Source: Loktanella sp. IMCC34160
GTDB lineage: Bacteria; Pseudomonadota; Alphaproteobacteria; Rhodobacterales; Rhodobacteraceae
Reading direction: 5' to 3'
NCBI RefSeq assembly: GCF_004145845.1
Contig: NZ_SELP01000001.1
Location: 248,001-312,000 of the forward strand
Length of the DNA: 64,000 nt
The notes beneath the pieces were generated by a model. The model did no database searches. It was not told the origin of the DNA and saw only the letters and a program-made list of their open reading frames with translations. The translations under genes were made by a program, and so were the position numbers. Shown here piece by piece: positions 1 to 8,913 of the stretch; the first letter of the stretch is position 1, and each line of letters begins with the position of its first letter.

Positions 1-12
1 GGAGGGGTGGGA

Positions 13-53
13 ACCGCCCGCGGTCAACGGATATGACCGCAGTCACGGGCGGT
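13..53. terminator. Nested hairpin downstream of the SHMT-like gene
   Basis: Outer arms ACCGCCCG (13-20) and CGGGCGGT (46-53) pair perfectly, and inner arms GCGGTCA (20-26) and TGACCGC (34-40) also pair. It lies 6 bases past the stop of the leftward gene ending at 59. No T-run follows on the minus strand, so it may protect the mRNA 3' end rather than terminate. Confidence 0.4.
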
Positions 54-58
54 AGTTT

Positions 59-1378
59 CTAGCCGTTGACATAGTGCAGCCGGTCGAACCAGCCGCGCAG
101 CTCTGCCGTGCGGGGGGCGATGGCGGCGGGGTCGTTGGCCTGAAGCGCCTCGGCCACCAGCGCGGCAATGGCGGGGATATCCTTGACCGTGACACCCCAG
201 CGCACCAGTTCCGGCGTGCCGATCCGCAGCCCGTTCATGTCGCCCGCAACCTCCTCGACCGGGAGACCGATGCCGCAGGCAAGGAACCCCGCCTTTTCGA
301 GGGTCTTTGACGCCGCTTGTCCGCCGCCGTAGGGGGCGGCCAAAACTGCGAACTGATGCGAGGTGGTGAAGCCGCCCTTGCCCCGGAATACAGGTATGCC
401 CAGCCGGTCCAGCTCTGCCGCGAAGGCCTGCGCGGTGTCGATCATCGCACGCGCATAGGCCCGGCCATGATCCCGCCAGTCCAGCAGGCTGAGCGCAAGT
501 GCGGCCGATTTCGCCGCGTCGAAATTCGCGGTCATCCCCGGAAAGGCGATACTGTCCAGCCGCTGGGCAATCTCGGCTTCATTGGTCACGATAAGCCCGC
601 CCGCCGGACCGCCGAGGGATTTATAAGTGCTCATCGTCATCAGATGCGCACCTTCGGCCAGCGGGTTGGCCCATGCCCCGCCCGCGATGATCCCGCATTG
701 GTGGGCTGCGTCGAACAGGACCTTGGCCCCGACCTTGTCGGCGATGGCCCGGATTTCGCGCACCGGATGGGGAAAAAGGTTGAGCGAGCCGCCGATGGTG
801 ATGACTTTCGGGCGTAGGTCGAGCGCCAGCTTTTCCAGCGCATCCAGATCGACAGTGTAGCCGTCTGCGTTTACCGGGGCGGGGTGGGTCGTGAGCCCGT
901 AGAGCCCGGCGCAGCCGTCGGCGTGATGGGTGACATGGCCGCCAACCGCGGCGGGTGGGGCGATGATTGCGTCGCCGGGCTTTGCCAGCGCCATGAAGCC
1001 ATAAAGATTGGCGATGGCCCCCGACGGCACCCGGATTTCGGCATAGCGCGCGCCGAAGATCTCACAGGCCAGTTCGGCGGCCAGCACCTCAATCTCCTCG
1101 ATCGCTTGCAGGCCCATTTCGTATTTGTCGCCCGGGTAGCCGAGCGAGGGCCGCGACCCCAGACCGCGGGCCAGCGCGGCCTCTGCCTTGGGGTTCATCA
1201 CGTTTGTGGCGGGGTTCAGGTTGAAACAGGCCTTGGTGTGGATGCGATCGTTTTCGGTGATCAACGCTTCGATCCGGTCCGCGACGGTGGCGGAGGGGGC
1301 AGAGGCGGTGGCGGCGATGTCCTGAACGCGGGTTTCGCAGTTGGCGGGCACCCAGGGGCGGCGGGCAAGGTGGATCAT
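59..1378 (-). CDS. Serine hydroxymethyltransferase-family PLP enzyme
   Basis: This is a fold-type I PLP enzyme of the GlyA family (439 aa). GlyA moves a one-carbon unit between serine and tetrahydrofolate; relatives act on alpha-methylserine and other beta-hydroxy amino acids, so the substrate here is open. Visible are the cofactor aspartate in LFDAAHQCG (D223) and the Schiff-base lysine in TMSTYKSLGGPAGG (K253), where canonical enzymes have a TTTHKTLRGPRGG-like sequence; the residue before the lysine is Tyr instead of His. The start is placed at the ATG at 1378 because open frame further upstream only runs antisense into the divergent LysR gene. That divergent layout suggests LysR control and a catabolic rather than housekeeping role (inference). 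Confidence 0.8.
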   Translation of the reverse strand: MIHLARRPWVPANCETRVQDIAATASAPSATVADRIEALITENDRIHTKACFNLNPATNVMNPKAEAALARGLGSRPSLGYPGDKYEMGLQAIEEIEVLAAELACEIFGARYAEIRVPSGAIANLYGFMALAKPGDAIIAPPAAVGGHVTHHADGCAGLYGLTTHPAPVNADGYTVDLDALEKLALDLRPKVITIGGSLNLFPHPVREIRAIADKVGAKVLFDAAHQCGIIAGGAWANPLAEGAHLMTMSTYKSLGGPAGGLIVTNEAEIAQRLDSIAFPGMTANFDAAKSAALALSLLDWRDHGRAYARAMIDTAQAFAAELDRLGIPVFRGKGGFTTSHQFAVLAAPYGGGQAASKTLEKAGFLACGIGLPVEEVAGDMNGLRIGTPELVRWGVTVKDIPAIAALVAEALQANDPAAIAPRTAELRGWFDRLHYVNG

Positions 1379-1437
1379 GGCGGGCTCCTTTTCGTTGAAG
1401 ACAAGATCGGCGGGGGGCGGGCTTGCGTGCAAATCAG

Positions 1438-1448
1438 TTTTCTGAAAA
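1438..1448. promoter_or_regulatory. Candidate LysR operator between SHMT-like gene and lysR
   Basis: The 99-bp divergent intergenic region holds the AT-rich dyad TTTTC-T-GAAAA, about 30 bases upstream of the lysR start. AT-rich dyads in this position are typical of LysR-type binding sites. No footprint evidence exists here. Confidence 0.35.
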
Positions 1449-1477
1449 TTTAGGGTTAGAAAAATTAAGGCTATGCC

Positions 1478-2356
1478 ATGACCCTTGCCCCGCCCCCCAT
1501 GCGCCTGCCCGCGCTGAATGCCCTGCGTGCCTTCGAGGCGGCGGCGCGGCTCGGCGGGTTCGCGGCGGCGGCCGAGGAGTTGGGCGTGACCCCCGGCGCG
1601 GTCACCGCCCATATCAAGGGCTTGGAGGCCGATCTGGGCGCGCCCCTGTTCGAGCGGCAGGCCAAGGGGGTGCAACTGACTGCGTTGGGCGCGCGCTGCC
1701 TGCCCGCGCTGTCCGAGGCCTTCGACAGTCTGGGCATCGCGGTGCAGACGCTGCGGGCCGAGGCGGCGCCGCAGGTTGTCCAGATCGCGGCCCTGCCGGC
1801 GGTGGCGCAGCTTTGGCTGTCGCCGCGCCTGCCGGGTCTGCGGGCGGCATTCCCCGGCCTGTCGGTGTCAATCACCGCGATGGAACGGCCGCCGAACCTG
1901 AAGCGGGCGCCCTATGACATGACATTGTTCTATGAGGCTGCGGGTGGCGTTGTGGTCGCGCGGGACGAGATTTTTCCCGTCTGCGCCCCGACCCTGGCCA
2001 GGCATGTCAAGGCGGCGTCCGACCTGTCGTTAGTGCCCTGCCTGTCCGACGCGGTCTGGTCTGAGGATTGGCAGGTCTGGGCCGCCGAACATGCGCCCGG
2101 TCTGGTGCCGCGCGGGCCGGTGCATTCCCTGTTCGCGCTTGCGGTCGAAGAGGCCGTGAACGGGGCGGGGGTGCTGATGGCACACGGGGCGTTGGTCGAA
2201 CGGCATCTGGACAGCGGCGCCCTTGTCGCGCCCCTGCCGGGCCGTGTGCGGCTGGATCGGGATTTGCGGCTTGGCTTTGCCCGCCCCCCGCGCCCGGGGT
2301 CTGCCGTGGCGCGGGTTGCGGATTGGCTGCGCTCGTCAGGCGAAGGCGGCCTTTAG
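1478..2356 (+). CDS. LysR-family transcriptional regulator (GcvA-like)
   Basis: The 292-aa protein has the LysR winged helix-turn-helix at about residues 8-66 ([20 protein letters not shown], then [16 protein letters not shown] and PLFERQ). A type 2 periplasmic-binding-like effector domain follows. The opening after the Met-Pro-rich start ([18 protein letters not shown]) resembles the GcvA subgroup, whose members often regulate amino acid or one-carbon genes. It is divergent from the SHMT-like gene, its probable target. An alternative start is the ATG at 1499. Its 3' end overlaps the convergent deoD by 21 bp. Confidence 0.88.
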   Translation: MTLAPPPMRLPALNALRAFEAAARLGGFAAAAEELGVTPGAVTAHIKGLEADLGAPLFERQAKGVQLTALGARCLPALSEAFDSLGIAVQTLRAEAAPQVVQIAALPAVAQLWLSPRLPGLRAAFPGLSVSITAMERPPNLKRAPYDMTLFYEAAGGVVVARDEIFPVCAPTLARHVKAASDLSLVPCLSDAVWSEDWQVWAAEHAPGLVPRGPVHSLFALAVEEAVNGAGVLMAHGALVERHLDSGALVAPLPGRVRLDRDLRLGFARPPRPGSAVARVADWLRSSGEGGL

Positions 2357-3040
2357 GGCGATCTCGACCATATCGCCAAAGGTCTTTTCGCGGTCTTCAC
2401 TGGGCAGGGCCTCGTGCGTCAGAAGGTGGTCGGACACGGTGAAGACGGCCAGCGCGCGGGCCTTGTGACGGGCGGCGAGGATGTATAGCTCTGCCGCTTC
2501 CATCTCGACCCCCAGAACCCCGTGGCGGATCATCTGTTCCTGAAGGTCGTTGCGTTCGTCATAGAAGGTGTCGGAGGAATAGATGTTGCCGACATGGGTC
2601 GCCACATCGACGGATTTCGCAGCCTCGACCGCGGCGGCCAGAAGACCGTAGTCGGCGCAGGGGGCGAAATTCAGGTCACGCAGGATGCCGCGGGATGGGG
2701 TCGACATGGTAGTGCAGGTCATGGCGATGATTACGTCGCGAACCTTGACGTGATGTTGCATCCCGCCACAGGACCCGATCCGGATCAGCGTCTTGGCGCC
2801 GTAGTCACGGATCAGTTCGTTGGCGTAGATGGAAAAGGACGGCATCCCCATGCCCGACCCCTGCACGGTCACGCGGTGGCCGTTCCATGTTCCGGTGAAC
2901 CCCAGCATTCCGCGCACCTGATTGATGCATTCGGCGTCCTGCAGGAATGTCTCGGCGATCCATTTGGCGCGATAGGGGTCGCCGGGCATCAGCACGGTTT
3001 CCGCGATCTGGCCGGGCTGTGCCCCGATATGAACGGTCAT
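2336..3040 (-). CDS. deoD: Purine nucleoside phosphorylase, DeoD type
   Basis: DeoD cleaves purine (deoxy)nucleosides with phosphate to base and (deoxy)ribose-1-phosphate in cytosolic salvage. At 234 aa it matches the hexameric bacterial family (E. coli about 239). Family features are [15 protein letters not shown] near the N-terminus, the phosphate-binding [10 protein letters not shown], the ribose-binding [10 protein letters not shown], and the catalytic aspartate in [10 protein letters not shown]. The ATG at 3040 gives the canonical MTVHIGAQ-type start; longer frames run through the promoter. A second PNP of a different family lies at 16224-17027 with a nucleoside importer. Confidence 0.96.
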   Translation of the reverse strand: MTVHIGAQPGQIAETVLMPGDPYRAKWIAETFLQDAECINQVRGMLGFTGTWNGHRVTVQGSGMGMPSFSIYANELIRDYGAKTLIRIGSCGGMQHHVKVRDVIIAMTCTTMSTPSRGILRDLNFAPCADYGLLAAAVEAAKSVDVATHVGNIYSSDTFYDERNDLQEQMIRHGVLGVEMEAAELYILAARHKARALAVFTVSDHLLTHEALPSEDREKTFGDMVEIALKAAFA

Positions 3041-3098
3041 TTGGATGACTCCTTGGTTATTTTGATTATCCTGACAGGGGTAAGGCCAAGTCGGGAAA

Positions 3099-3617
3099 AT
3101 GCCAATGACCAGATTCTTATGGGTCCTTTTGCTGTTTCCAGCAAATCTCTGGGCGCAGGACCTTGCGGAAATGGAGCTTGCACGGGAAACGTTGCGGGCG
3201 TTGCAGGCCCCGTCTTTTGCCAAGCGGCGCGAGTATTGCGGGTTTATCGGATATGACGCGCGCGGCGTTCTGATCGCGACCGATCCGTCACCCGGAACGC
3301 AGGCCACCTGTTATTCGGAAATACCCGAGAATTTCGCCCCGGTCGCATCCTATCATACCCACGGGGCATTCGATGTCGGGTATATCAACGAGGTGCCCAG
3401 CGATACCGATTATCGCAGCGATGCGGCGCTCTACCTGAATGGCTTTGTCTCCACCCCCGGCGGGCGGCTTTGGTATGTGGATACCCGCAATCGCGAGGTG
3501 CGTCAGATTTGCGGGGTCGCCTGCCTCCCCGTTGCGCCCGGGTTTTACAAGGGGCTCAACGGAGAGATTCAGGACGTCTATTCGGTCGAGGAATTAATGC
3601 GGTTGATGGAGGATTAA
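3099..3617 (+). CDS. Small secreted DUF4329/JAMM-like protein
   Basis: The 172-aa protein has a signal peptide (hydrophobic residues 6-18, likely cleavage after LWA at 19). The mature part looks like DUF4329, found in stand-alone proteins and polymorphic-toxin C-termini. It also carries the layout of a JAMM metallopeptidase: Glu45 in REYCGFIG (compare ECCGLLLG), His86 and His88 in SYHTHGAF, and Ser101/Asp104 in PSDTD. The substrate is unknown. The spacing between HTH and SxxD is 12 residues, longer than in many JAMM enzymes. The start is 3099 or the in-frame ATG at 3105. Its stop overlaps the convergent H-NS gene stop. Confidence 0.72.
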   Translation: MPMTRFLWVLLLFPANLWAQDLAEMELARETLRALQAPSFAKRREYCGFIGYDARGVLIATDPSPGTQATCYSEIPENFAPVASYHTHGAFDVGYINEVPSDTDYRSDAALYLNGFVSTPGGRLWYVDTRNREVRQICGVACLPVAPGFYKGLNGEIQDVYSVEELMRLMED

Positions 3618-3961
3618 AGTTCCATCGTCGACGGGTCGGCCCCGCCTGCGATCGCGTCCTTGAACCATTGCGGCTGTCGGCCTTTCCCGGTCCAGGTCTG
3701 GCTGGAATCCGAAGGGTTTGCGTATTTCGCAACACCGGCGGTTTTCGGGGCTTTTGCAGCTTTGGGTTTGCGGCCGCGTTTTTTCGGGGCCCCGGCACCG
3801 GTCAGGTCATCCAGAGAAAAGCCGAAATCGCGGGCGGCTTTCTCGGCTGCTTCAAGGGCCAGCTTCTTTTCGGACTCGGCCACTTTTGCAAGGGCCTTGT
3901 CCACATCCGCCCGAAGCTTTTCAAGCTCCTTGCGGGACAGTGACTTCAGATTGAATTTCAT
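3614..3961 (-). CDS. H-NS family nucleoid-associated protein (HvrA-like)
   Basis: This 115-aa H-NS-type protein should bind and bridge AT-rich, curved DNA and silence genes. Residues 1-50 form a lysine/glutamate-rich coiled coil for dimerisation. A basic linker (KKRGRKPKAAKAPK) follows, then the C-terminal DNA-binding signature KYANPSDSSQTWTGKGRQPQ, matching the conserved Y-x-x-P...TWTGRGRxP core. The ATG at 3961 has AAGGAG 7 bases upstream. In Rhodobacter the homologue HvrA/Spb acts on light- and nitrogen-related genes; targets here cannot be read from sequence. Confidence 0.93.
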   Translation of the reverse strand: MKFNLKSLSRKELEKLRADVDKALAKVAESEKKLALEAAEKAARDFGFSLDDLTGAGAPKKRGRKPKAAKAPKTAGVAKYANPSDSSQTWTGKGRQPQWFKDAIAGGADPSTMEL

Positions 3962-4013
3962 GTTCTCGCTCCTTCGAAATTCGTTTGGAACTCGTGCCAT
4001 AGAAATCACTGAC

Positions 4014-4057
4014 AAAAAACAAAAATGCCTTGAAACCCTGAATAATGCAATTCAGGG
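4014..4057 (-). terminator. Probable intrinsic terminator of ecm
   Basis: On the minus strand, 25 bases after the ecm stop, CCCTGAAT and ATTCAGGG (4050-4057 and 4036-4043) form a perfect 8-bp stem with a 6-base loop. TTT follows immediately, and a T-rich stretch (complement of 4014-4025) lies about 10 bases further. The T-tract is interrupted, so efficiency is uncertain. Confidence 0.55.
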
Positions 4058-4082
4058 GCGAGAAATTGAATCGGAGCTGTCG

Positions 4083-6050
4083 TTATTCGGCAGCTACGGC
4101 CTTTGGTTCGGCGAGATCGGCAATATCGGCCATGATCCGGTTCAATTCGAAATCCTTCGGCGTATAGACCCGGTCTACCCCCATCGCGCGCAGTTTTGCG
4201 GCGTCATCTTCGGGAATGATCCCGCCCGCGATGACCGGGATATGCCCCAGCCCGGCGGCTTTCATCTTTTCCAGAACCTCGGCGATCAGCGGCAGGTGCG
4301 ATCCAGACAGGATTGACAGGCCGACGACATGGGCGTCGTCCTCTGCCGCTTGGGCCACGATCTCATCGGGGGTCAGGCGGATCCCCTGATAGGTGATGTC
4401 CATGCCCACGTCGCGGGCCCGGGCGGCAATCTGTTCGGCCCCGTTGGAATGGCCATCCAACCCCGGCTTGCCGACAAGAAATTTCAACTTGCGGCCCAGC
4501 TTGCGGCTGACCTCGTCCACGCGGGCACGGATATCGTCCAGCCCTTCGGTCCGGTTCGACGGGTTCGGGGACACGCCGGTTGGTGCGCGGTATTGGCCAA
4601 AGGCAGTGCGCACCTCTTCGGCCCATTCGCCGGTGGTGACCCCCGCCTTGGCACAGGCGATCGAGGCGGGCATGACGTTTTCGCCCGATAGGGCAGCGGC
4701 GCGCAGATCGGCCAGTGCCCGGGCGACCGCGCCCGCATCCCGCCCGGCCTTCCATGCGGCAAGGCGGGCGAGCTGATCCGCCTCGGCTGCCGCGTCGACG
4801 GTCATGATCGCGTCGTCGCCCGCGGTCAGCGGCGAGGGTTCGCCCTGCTGCCATTTGTTGACGCCGACAACGGTGGTTTCGCCGGATTCGATATTGGCGA
4901 TGCGGGCGGCGTTCGAGTCCACCAGTCGTGACTTCATATAGTCGATGGCCTTGACCGCGCCGCCCATCGCGTCGATCTGGGCCAGTTCGGCGCGCGCGCC
5001 GTCTTTCAGCGCCTCGACCTTGGCGGTGACGGCGGGGTTGCCATCGAACAGGTCGCCGAATTCCAGAAGATCGGTTTCATAGGCGAGAATCTGTTGCATC
5101 CGCAGCGACCATTGCTGATCCCAGGGGCGGGGCAGGCCAAGCGCCTCGTTCCAGGCGGGCAATTGAACGGCGCGGGCGCGGGCGTTCTTTGACAGGGTTA
5201 CGGCCAGCGTTTCCAGAAGGATGCGGTAGACGTTATTCTCTGGCTGCTGTTCGGTCAGCCCAAGGGAATTGACCTGCACCCCGTAGCGGAAGCGGCGGAA
5301 CTTCTCTTCTTCGACGCCATAGCGATCGCGGCAGATTTCATCCCACAGTTCGACAAAGGCCCGCATCTTGCACAGTTCGGTGACAAAGCGGATGCCCGCG
5401 TTCACGAAGAAGGAAATACGGCCGACCATGGCCGGAAATGCTTCGGTCGGAACCTTACGCTTCAGGTCGTCCAGAACCGCAATGGCGGTGGCTAGGGCGA
5501 AGGCAAGCTCTTCCTCCGGCGTCGCGCCCGCCTCTTGCAAGTGGTAGGAACAGACGTTCATCGGGTTCCATTTGGGCAGGTGTTCGCGGGTGTAGGCGGC
5601 CACATCCGTGATCATCCGCAAGGACGGTTCCGGCGGGCAGATATAGGTGCCCCGCGACAGGTATTCCTTGATGATGTCGTTCTGAACCGTGCCCTGAAGC
5701 GCGGAAATGTCGGCGCCCTGTTCCTCGGCCACAGCGATATAGAGCGCCAGAAGCCAGGGCGCGGTCGCGTTGATCGTCATCGAGGTGTTCATCTGCTCCA
5801 GCGGGATCTGATCGAACAGCGCCCGCATGTCGCCCAGATGGCAGACGGGCACCCCAACCTTGCCGACCTCGCCACGGGCCAGCGCATGGTCGCTGTCGTA
5901 TCCCGTCTGTGTGGGCAGGTCGAAGGCCACGGAAAGCCCGGTTTGGCCCTTGGCCAGATTGCCCCGGTAAAGCGCATTGGACGCGGCGGCAGTCGAATGC
6001 CCGGCGTAGGTTCTGAACAGCCAGGGGCGGTCTTTCTGCATCTGCGACAT
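4083..6050 (-). CDS. ecm: Ethylmalonyl-CoA mutase
   Basis: Ecm is a coenzyme B12-dependent mutase converting (2R)-ethylmalonyl-CoA to (2S)-methylsuccinyl-CoA in the ethylmalonyl-CoA pathway, which replaces the glyoxylate shunt for growth on acetate or C1 compounds. The 655-aa protein has the catalytic TIM-barrel domain first (RTYAGHSTAAASN, SVAFDLPTQTGYDSDH, NVCSYHLQEAGATP). The C-terminal cobalamin-binding domain carries DGHSNGAEQIA, the D-x-H-x-x-G motif. The family was once called MeaA; the N-terminal RTYAGHSTA and single-chain form favour Ecm over methylmalonyl-CoA mutase. ATG 6050 has GAGG 7 bases upstream. ccrA, the preceding pathway enzyme, is 3 kb away. Confidence 0.95.
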   Translation of the reverse strand: MSQMQKDRPWLFRTYAGHSTAAASNALYRGNLAKGQTGLSVAFDLPTQTGYDSDHALARGEVGKVGVPVCHLGDMRALFDQIPLEQMNTSMTINATAPWLLALYIAVAEEQGADISALQGTVQNDIIKEYLSRGTYICPPEPSLRMITDVAAYTREHLPKWNPMNVCSYHLQEAGATPEEELAFALATAIAVLDDLKRKVPTEAFPAMVGRISFFVNAGIRFVTELCKMRAFVELWDEICRDRYGVEEEKFRRFRYGVQVNSLGLTEQQPENNVYRILLETLAVTLSKNARARAVQLPAWNEALGLPRPWDQQWSLRMQQILAYETDLLEFGDLFDGNPAVTAKVEALKDGARAELAQIDAMGGAVKAIDYMKSRLVDSNAARIANIESGETTVVGVNKWQQGEPSPLTAGDDAIMTVDAAAEADQLARLAAWKAGRDAGAVARALADLRAAALSGENVMPASIACAKAGVTTGEWAEEVRTAFGQYRAPTGVSPNPSNRTEGLDDIRARVDEVSRKLGRKLKFLVGKPGLDGHSNGAEQIAARARDVGMDITYQGIRLTPDEIVAQAAEDDAHVVGLSILSGSHLPLIAEVLEKMKAAGLGHIPVIAGGIIPEDDAAKLRAMGVDRVYTPKDFELNRIMADIADLAEPKAVAAE

Positions 6051-6128
6051 GAACGGGCCTCGTGAATCTATGGGGTAATTTTCTTACGTCACGAGGTAAA
6101 TACTTGGAATTTTCTGGCGCGTCAATTC

Positions 6129-6162
6129 GCTGCGTTGCGGCGCGTGGTTTGTGCTGCGTTGC
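6129..6162. repeat. Direct repeat GCTGCGTTGC upstream of ecm
   Basis: Two exact 10-base copies occur at 6129-6138 and 6153-6162, a 24-bp period, about 80-110 bp upstream of the leftward ecm start. The placement would suit an activator binding site for the ethylmalonyl-CoA pathway, but no known consensus is claimed. Confidence 0.35.
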
Positions 6163-6217
6163 AGCTTCGCTCTTTTGGGTGGGAAGGTAGGCCGTGTTTC
6201 GGCGCTGAACGATCAGG

Positions 6218-7261
6218 CTAGAGATCGACCAGAGACAAAGGCCCCCTGTAAGGGGTCGCCAATGTGTCCATCTCCCGCAGCAGAACCGAGGTTTCACGCG
6301 CCGTCAAAGACAGGCGCGCTGTCACCATCGGCGCGGCATTCGGGATCAGTTCGGGGAATGCCAAGGCTGCGGGGCTGCCGGGAAGAAAGCTCTCGCTCGG
6401 GGTGCCATTGGCCCAGATGATTTCATGCTGGTCGAACAGAAGATGGTAGTAATCGACGGTCGGCATCAACTTGCGCCGGATCTGATTCACGCCGACCATG
6501 GCCTTCGCCGGGCACAGGACCTCGTTTGCGCCAAACATCAATTCCGCCATCGGAGACGCCAGCAACATGCGATGTTGGGGCGAAACGAGCAGGTCACGCG
6601 TGTTGCCGACAGAACCGCGTGGAAAGAGAACCGGAGCACCGTCCGCCAAGGCAATGCGCCGGGTGAAGCCGACCCAGCGCAGCGCTTGCAGCCCGTGGTC
6701 AAGCGTCGGGATCAGGCAACCCTTGCGCAAAGCCTCGATAGGGATGGGCCCGGACTGCGTTTCAATCTGCGTCCCTTTCGCAAAGCACGGCGTCAGTTCG
6801 AGATTTGAAATGTAGTAGCTTCCGCCCGGCTGCCAGCCGGAAATGCCAGAGCCGCCGCCGGTATCGCCGACGTCGATAATTTCAATGGATCGATAGGTTC
6901 CTTCGATCCGGTCGACGAGGTCGGTTATATAGACATCGCCGTTGTCCAACTGGAAGGCGACGACCAGCGTCGTAAAGGTCGTACCGTCGAGGTTGGTGAC
7001 AAGCAGGCTGACGACCATGAAGGTGTCGATGGCAGAGGTCACGCCCCCGACCGTCACCGTGTCGATCGACCCGGTTTCCGAGATAGAGCCGTTGTTATCG
7101 ACATCTTCGAGGACAAAGCTGTCGATGACGGCGCTGGGGTCGCTGATGACCGTCCCGATCAGGCCGTCATAATTCTCCGCAGCATTGTTGCTCTCGTCCG
7201 TGTCAAACTCGGCAAAATTGCCAGCATATAAAAGCTGCCCGGTATTGGAAATTATGGCCAT
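6218..7261 (-). CDS. Hint-domain protein (Roseobacter type)
   Basis: This is a 347-aa protein with an acidic, repeat-free N-terminal half rich in Asp/Thr/Gly (residues 1-170) and a Hint (hedgehog/intein) domain in the C-terminal half. The Hint start is PCFAKGTQIETQSGPIPIEA, with the Cys expected to be the nucleophile, followed by DLLVSPQHRMLL, which holds the conserved His. Such proteins are abundant in Rhodobacterales and are thought to be secreted or self-processing, but their function is unknown. I see no classical signal peptide at ATG 7261; an upstream in-frame start at 7372 is possible but overlaps the neighbour. It sits between ecm and the acyltransferase. Confidence 0.8.
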   Translation of the reverse strand: MAIISNTGQLLYAGNFAEFDTDESNNAAENYDGLIGTVISDPSAVIDSFVLEDVDNNGSISETGSIDTVTVGGVTSAIDTFMVVSLLVTNLDGTTFTTLVVAFQLDNGDVYITDLVDRIEGTYRSIEIIDVGDTGGGSGISGWQPGGSYYISNLELTPCFAKGTQIETQSGPIPIEALRKGCLIPTLDHGLQALRWVGFTRRIALADGAPVLFPRGSVGNTRDLLVSPQHRMLLASPMAELMFGANEVLCPAKAMVGVNQIRRKLMPTVDYYHLLFDQHEIIWANGTPSESFLPGSPAALAFPELIPNAAPMVTARLSLTARETSVLLREMDTLATPYRGPLSLVDL

Positions 7262-7383
7262 TTGGCGCTCATTTTGCTTAAAGAGAACACCAAGTTTGTA
7301 GGGGCCGAGCCTTTCAATAGTGCTAATCGGCGGCCGAGAATGGCTATTGTCCCATGTGGCAGGATGCTGCAAAGCTTCGTGTC

Positions 7384-8793
7384 ATGGGCACGACTGTCAC
7401 ATTACCGCTCTGGCTGTTTCTGTTGGTTCTGCTCTTTGCGGCCGTCACCTTTGCATCGCATTTCCTGTTTCCTTCGGTCCGATGGTTTTTTCGCCGCCGG
7501 GCAGAGAAGGTCATTGCGCGGCTGAACGAACGGCTGGCCCGCCCGATCGAGCCGTTCAAGCTGGCCCGCCGCTATGACATGATCCAGCGGCTGATCTACG
7601 ACCCCGAAGTCAGTCAGGCTATCGTGGATTATGCTGCCGAAGAAGGAGTTCCCGAGAACGTCGCCTTTGAAAAGGCCCGCCGCTATGCCCGCGAGATCGT
7701 GCCGGGGTTTTCCGCGACCGCCTATTTCACGGTCGGGACGCGATTGGCACGCTGGCTGTCCCGGTCGCTGTACCGGATCAGGTTGGGGGCGTTTGACCGG
7801 GATGCGCTGGAAGACATCGACGCGGATGCCGCCGTGGTCTTTGTGATGAACCACCGGTCGAACATGGACTATGTTCTGGTGACCTATCTGGTGTCGCGGG
7901 CGTCTGCCCTGTCCTACGCGGTGGGCGAATGGGCGCGGGTCTGGCCGCTGTCGGCGGTGATCCGGTCAATGGGCGCCTATTTCATCCGGCGCAAATCGCG
8001 GGGCGCGCTGTATCGCCGGGTGCTGGCCCGCTATGTCCAACTGTCCACGCAGGGCGGGGTCACACAGGCCATGTTCCCCGAGGGTGGGCTGTCGGTCACC
8101 GGGCGGGTGATGGAGGCGAAGCTGGGCTTGCTAAGCTATATCGTGGAATCCTGGTCGCCCGGCGGGCGCGAGGTGATCTTTGTCCCCGTGGCGCTGAACT
8201 ATGATCGGGTTCTGGAAGACAGGTTTCTGATCAAGGCGGACAAGACCGGGGTGCGCCGGTTCCGGCCCCCGCTGGGCACCGTGGTGAGGGCGGTTCTGGG
8301 CCATCTGTGGCAGCGGGTCACCTTCCGGTTCAAGGGGTTTGGCACGGCGTCGGTCGGGTTTGGGCAGCCCCTGCGTCTGTCAACCTTTGCCGGGGCTGGT
8401 CAGTCGGAAGAGGTGACATCGGCCGTTGCCGCCGAATTGATGGACCGGATCCGGGCAGTGGTGCCGGTGATGCCGGTGCCGCTGGTGTCCCGGATGATCC
8501 TGCAGGGGGTGACCGAGCGTGGGGCGCTGAAGGTCGCGGCCCAAAGCGCGATTGACATGTTCCGGTCCAACGGGGTCACGGTGCCGCGCCGGGATGCCCG
8601 CACGGTGACCCAGGACGCGCTGGAAATCCTGTTTCAGCGCGGCCTTGTTCGCGAAGAAGACGGGCGCATCCTTGTGGAGGACGGGGCCGAGGACGTGCTG
8701 GCCTATTATGCCGCCTCGATCGCGCATCACTTCAAGTCAGGGACGCGGAAAGTCCCGAATGCCGTGGAAAGTGACGCTGCGGTGCGGCAGTAA
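7384..8793 (+). CDS. PlsB-like glycerol-3-phosphate acyltransferase
   Basis: The 469-aa protein belongs to the phospholipid acyltransferase superfamily and probably acylates glycerol-3-phosphate at sn-1 in membrane lipid synthesis. It has an N-terminal membrane segment (LPLWLFLLVLLFAAVTFASH). Motif I is MNHRSNMDYV (H-x4-D), motif II is around YFIRRKSRG, and motif III is FPEGGLSVTGR. It is shorter than E. coli PlsB (about 807 aa). The ATG at 7384 puts the membrane segment next to the start; 7354 is an alternative and neither has a strong ribosome site. It lies in the ecm-ccrA neighbourhood. The exact acyl donor is not deducible. Confidence 0.82.
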   Translation: MGTTVTLPLWLFLLVLLFAAVTFASHFLFPSVRWFFRRRAEKVIARLNERLARPIEPFKLARRYDMIQRLIYDPEVSQAIVDYAAEEGVPENVAFEKARRYAREIVPGFSATAYFTVGTRLARWLSRSLYRIRLGAFDRDALEDIDADAAVVFVMNHRSNMDYVLVTYLVSRASALSYAVGEWARVWPLSAVIRSMGAYFIRRKSRGALYRRVLARYVQLSTQGGVTQAMFPEGGLSVTGRVMEAKLGLLSYIVESWSPGGREVIFVPVALNYDRVLEDRFLIKADKTGVRRFRPPLGTVVRAVLGHLWQRVTFRFKGFGTASVGFGQPLRLSTFAGAGQSEEVTSAVAAELMDRIRAVVPVMPVPLVSRMILQGVTERGALKVAAQSAIDMFRSNGVTVPRRDARTVTQDALEILFQRGLVREEDGRILVEDGAEDVLAYYAASIAHHFKSGTRKVPNAVESDAAVRQ

Positions 8794-8913
8794 TAAAATT
8801 ACAAAAATACCGGCATTCGCGATTGCATTGTTTCGCGCAGAATAATATCTCTGCGGTGTAGCGCCGATTCTGCGGCGCGGCAAAATGGTGCCCGAAAGCC
8901 GATGGAGAAACAG

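Noticed and set aside
4083-6050. Methylmalonyl-CoA mutase
   Set aside because: Segments such as RTYAGHSTAAASN and DGHSNGAEQIA, the single 655-aa chain and nearby ccrA fit ethylmalonyl-CoA mutase better.
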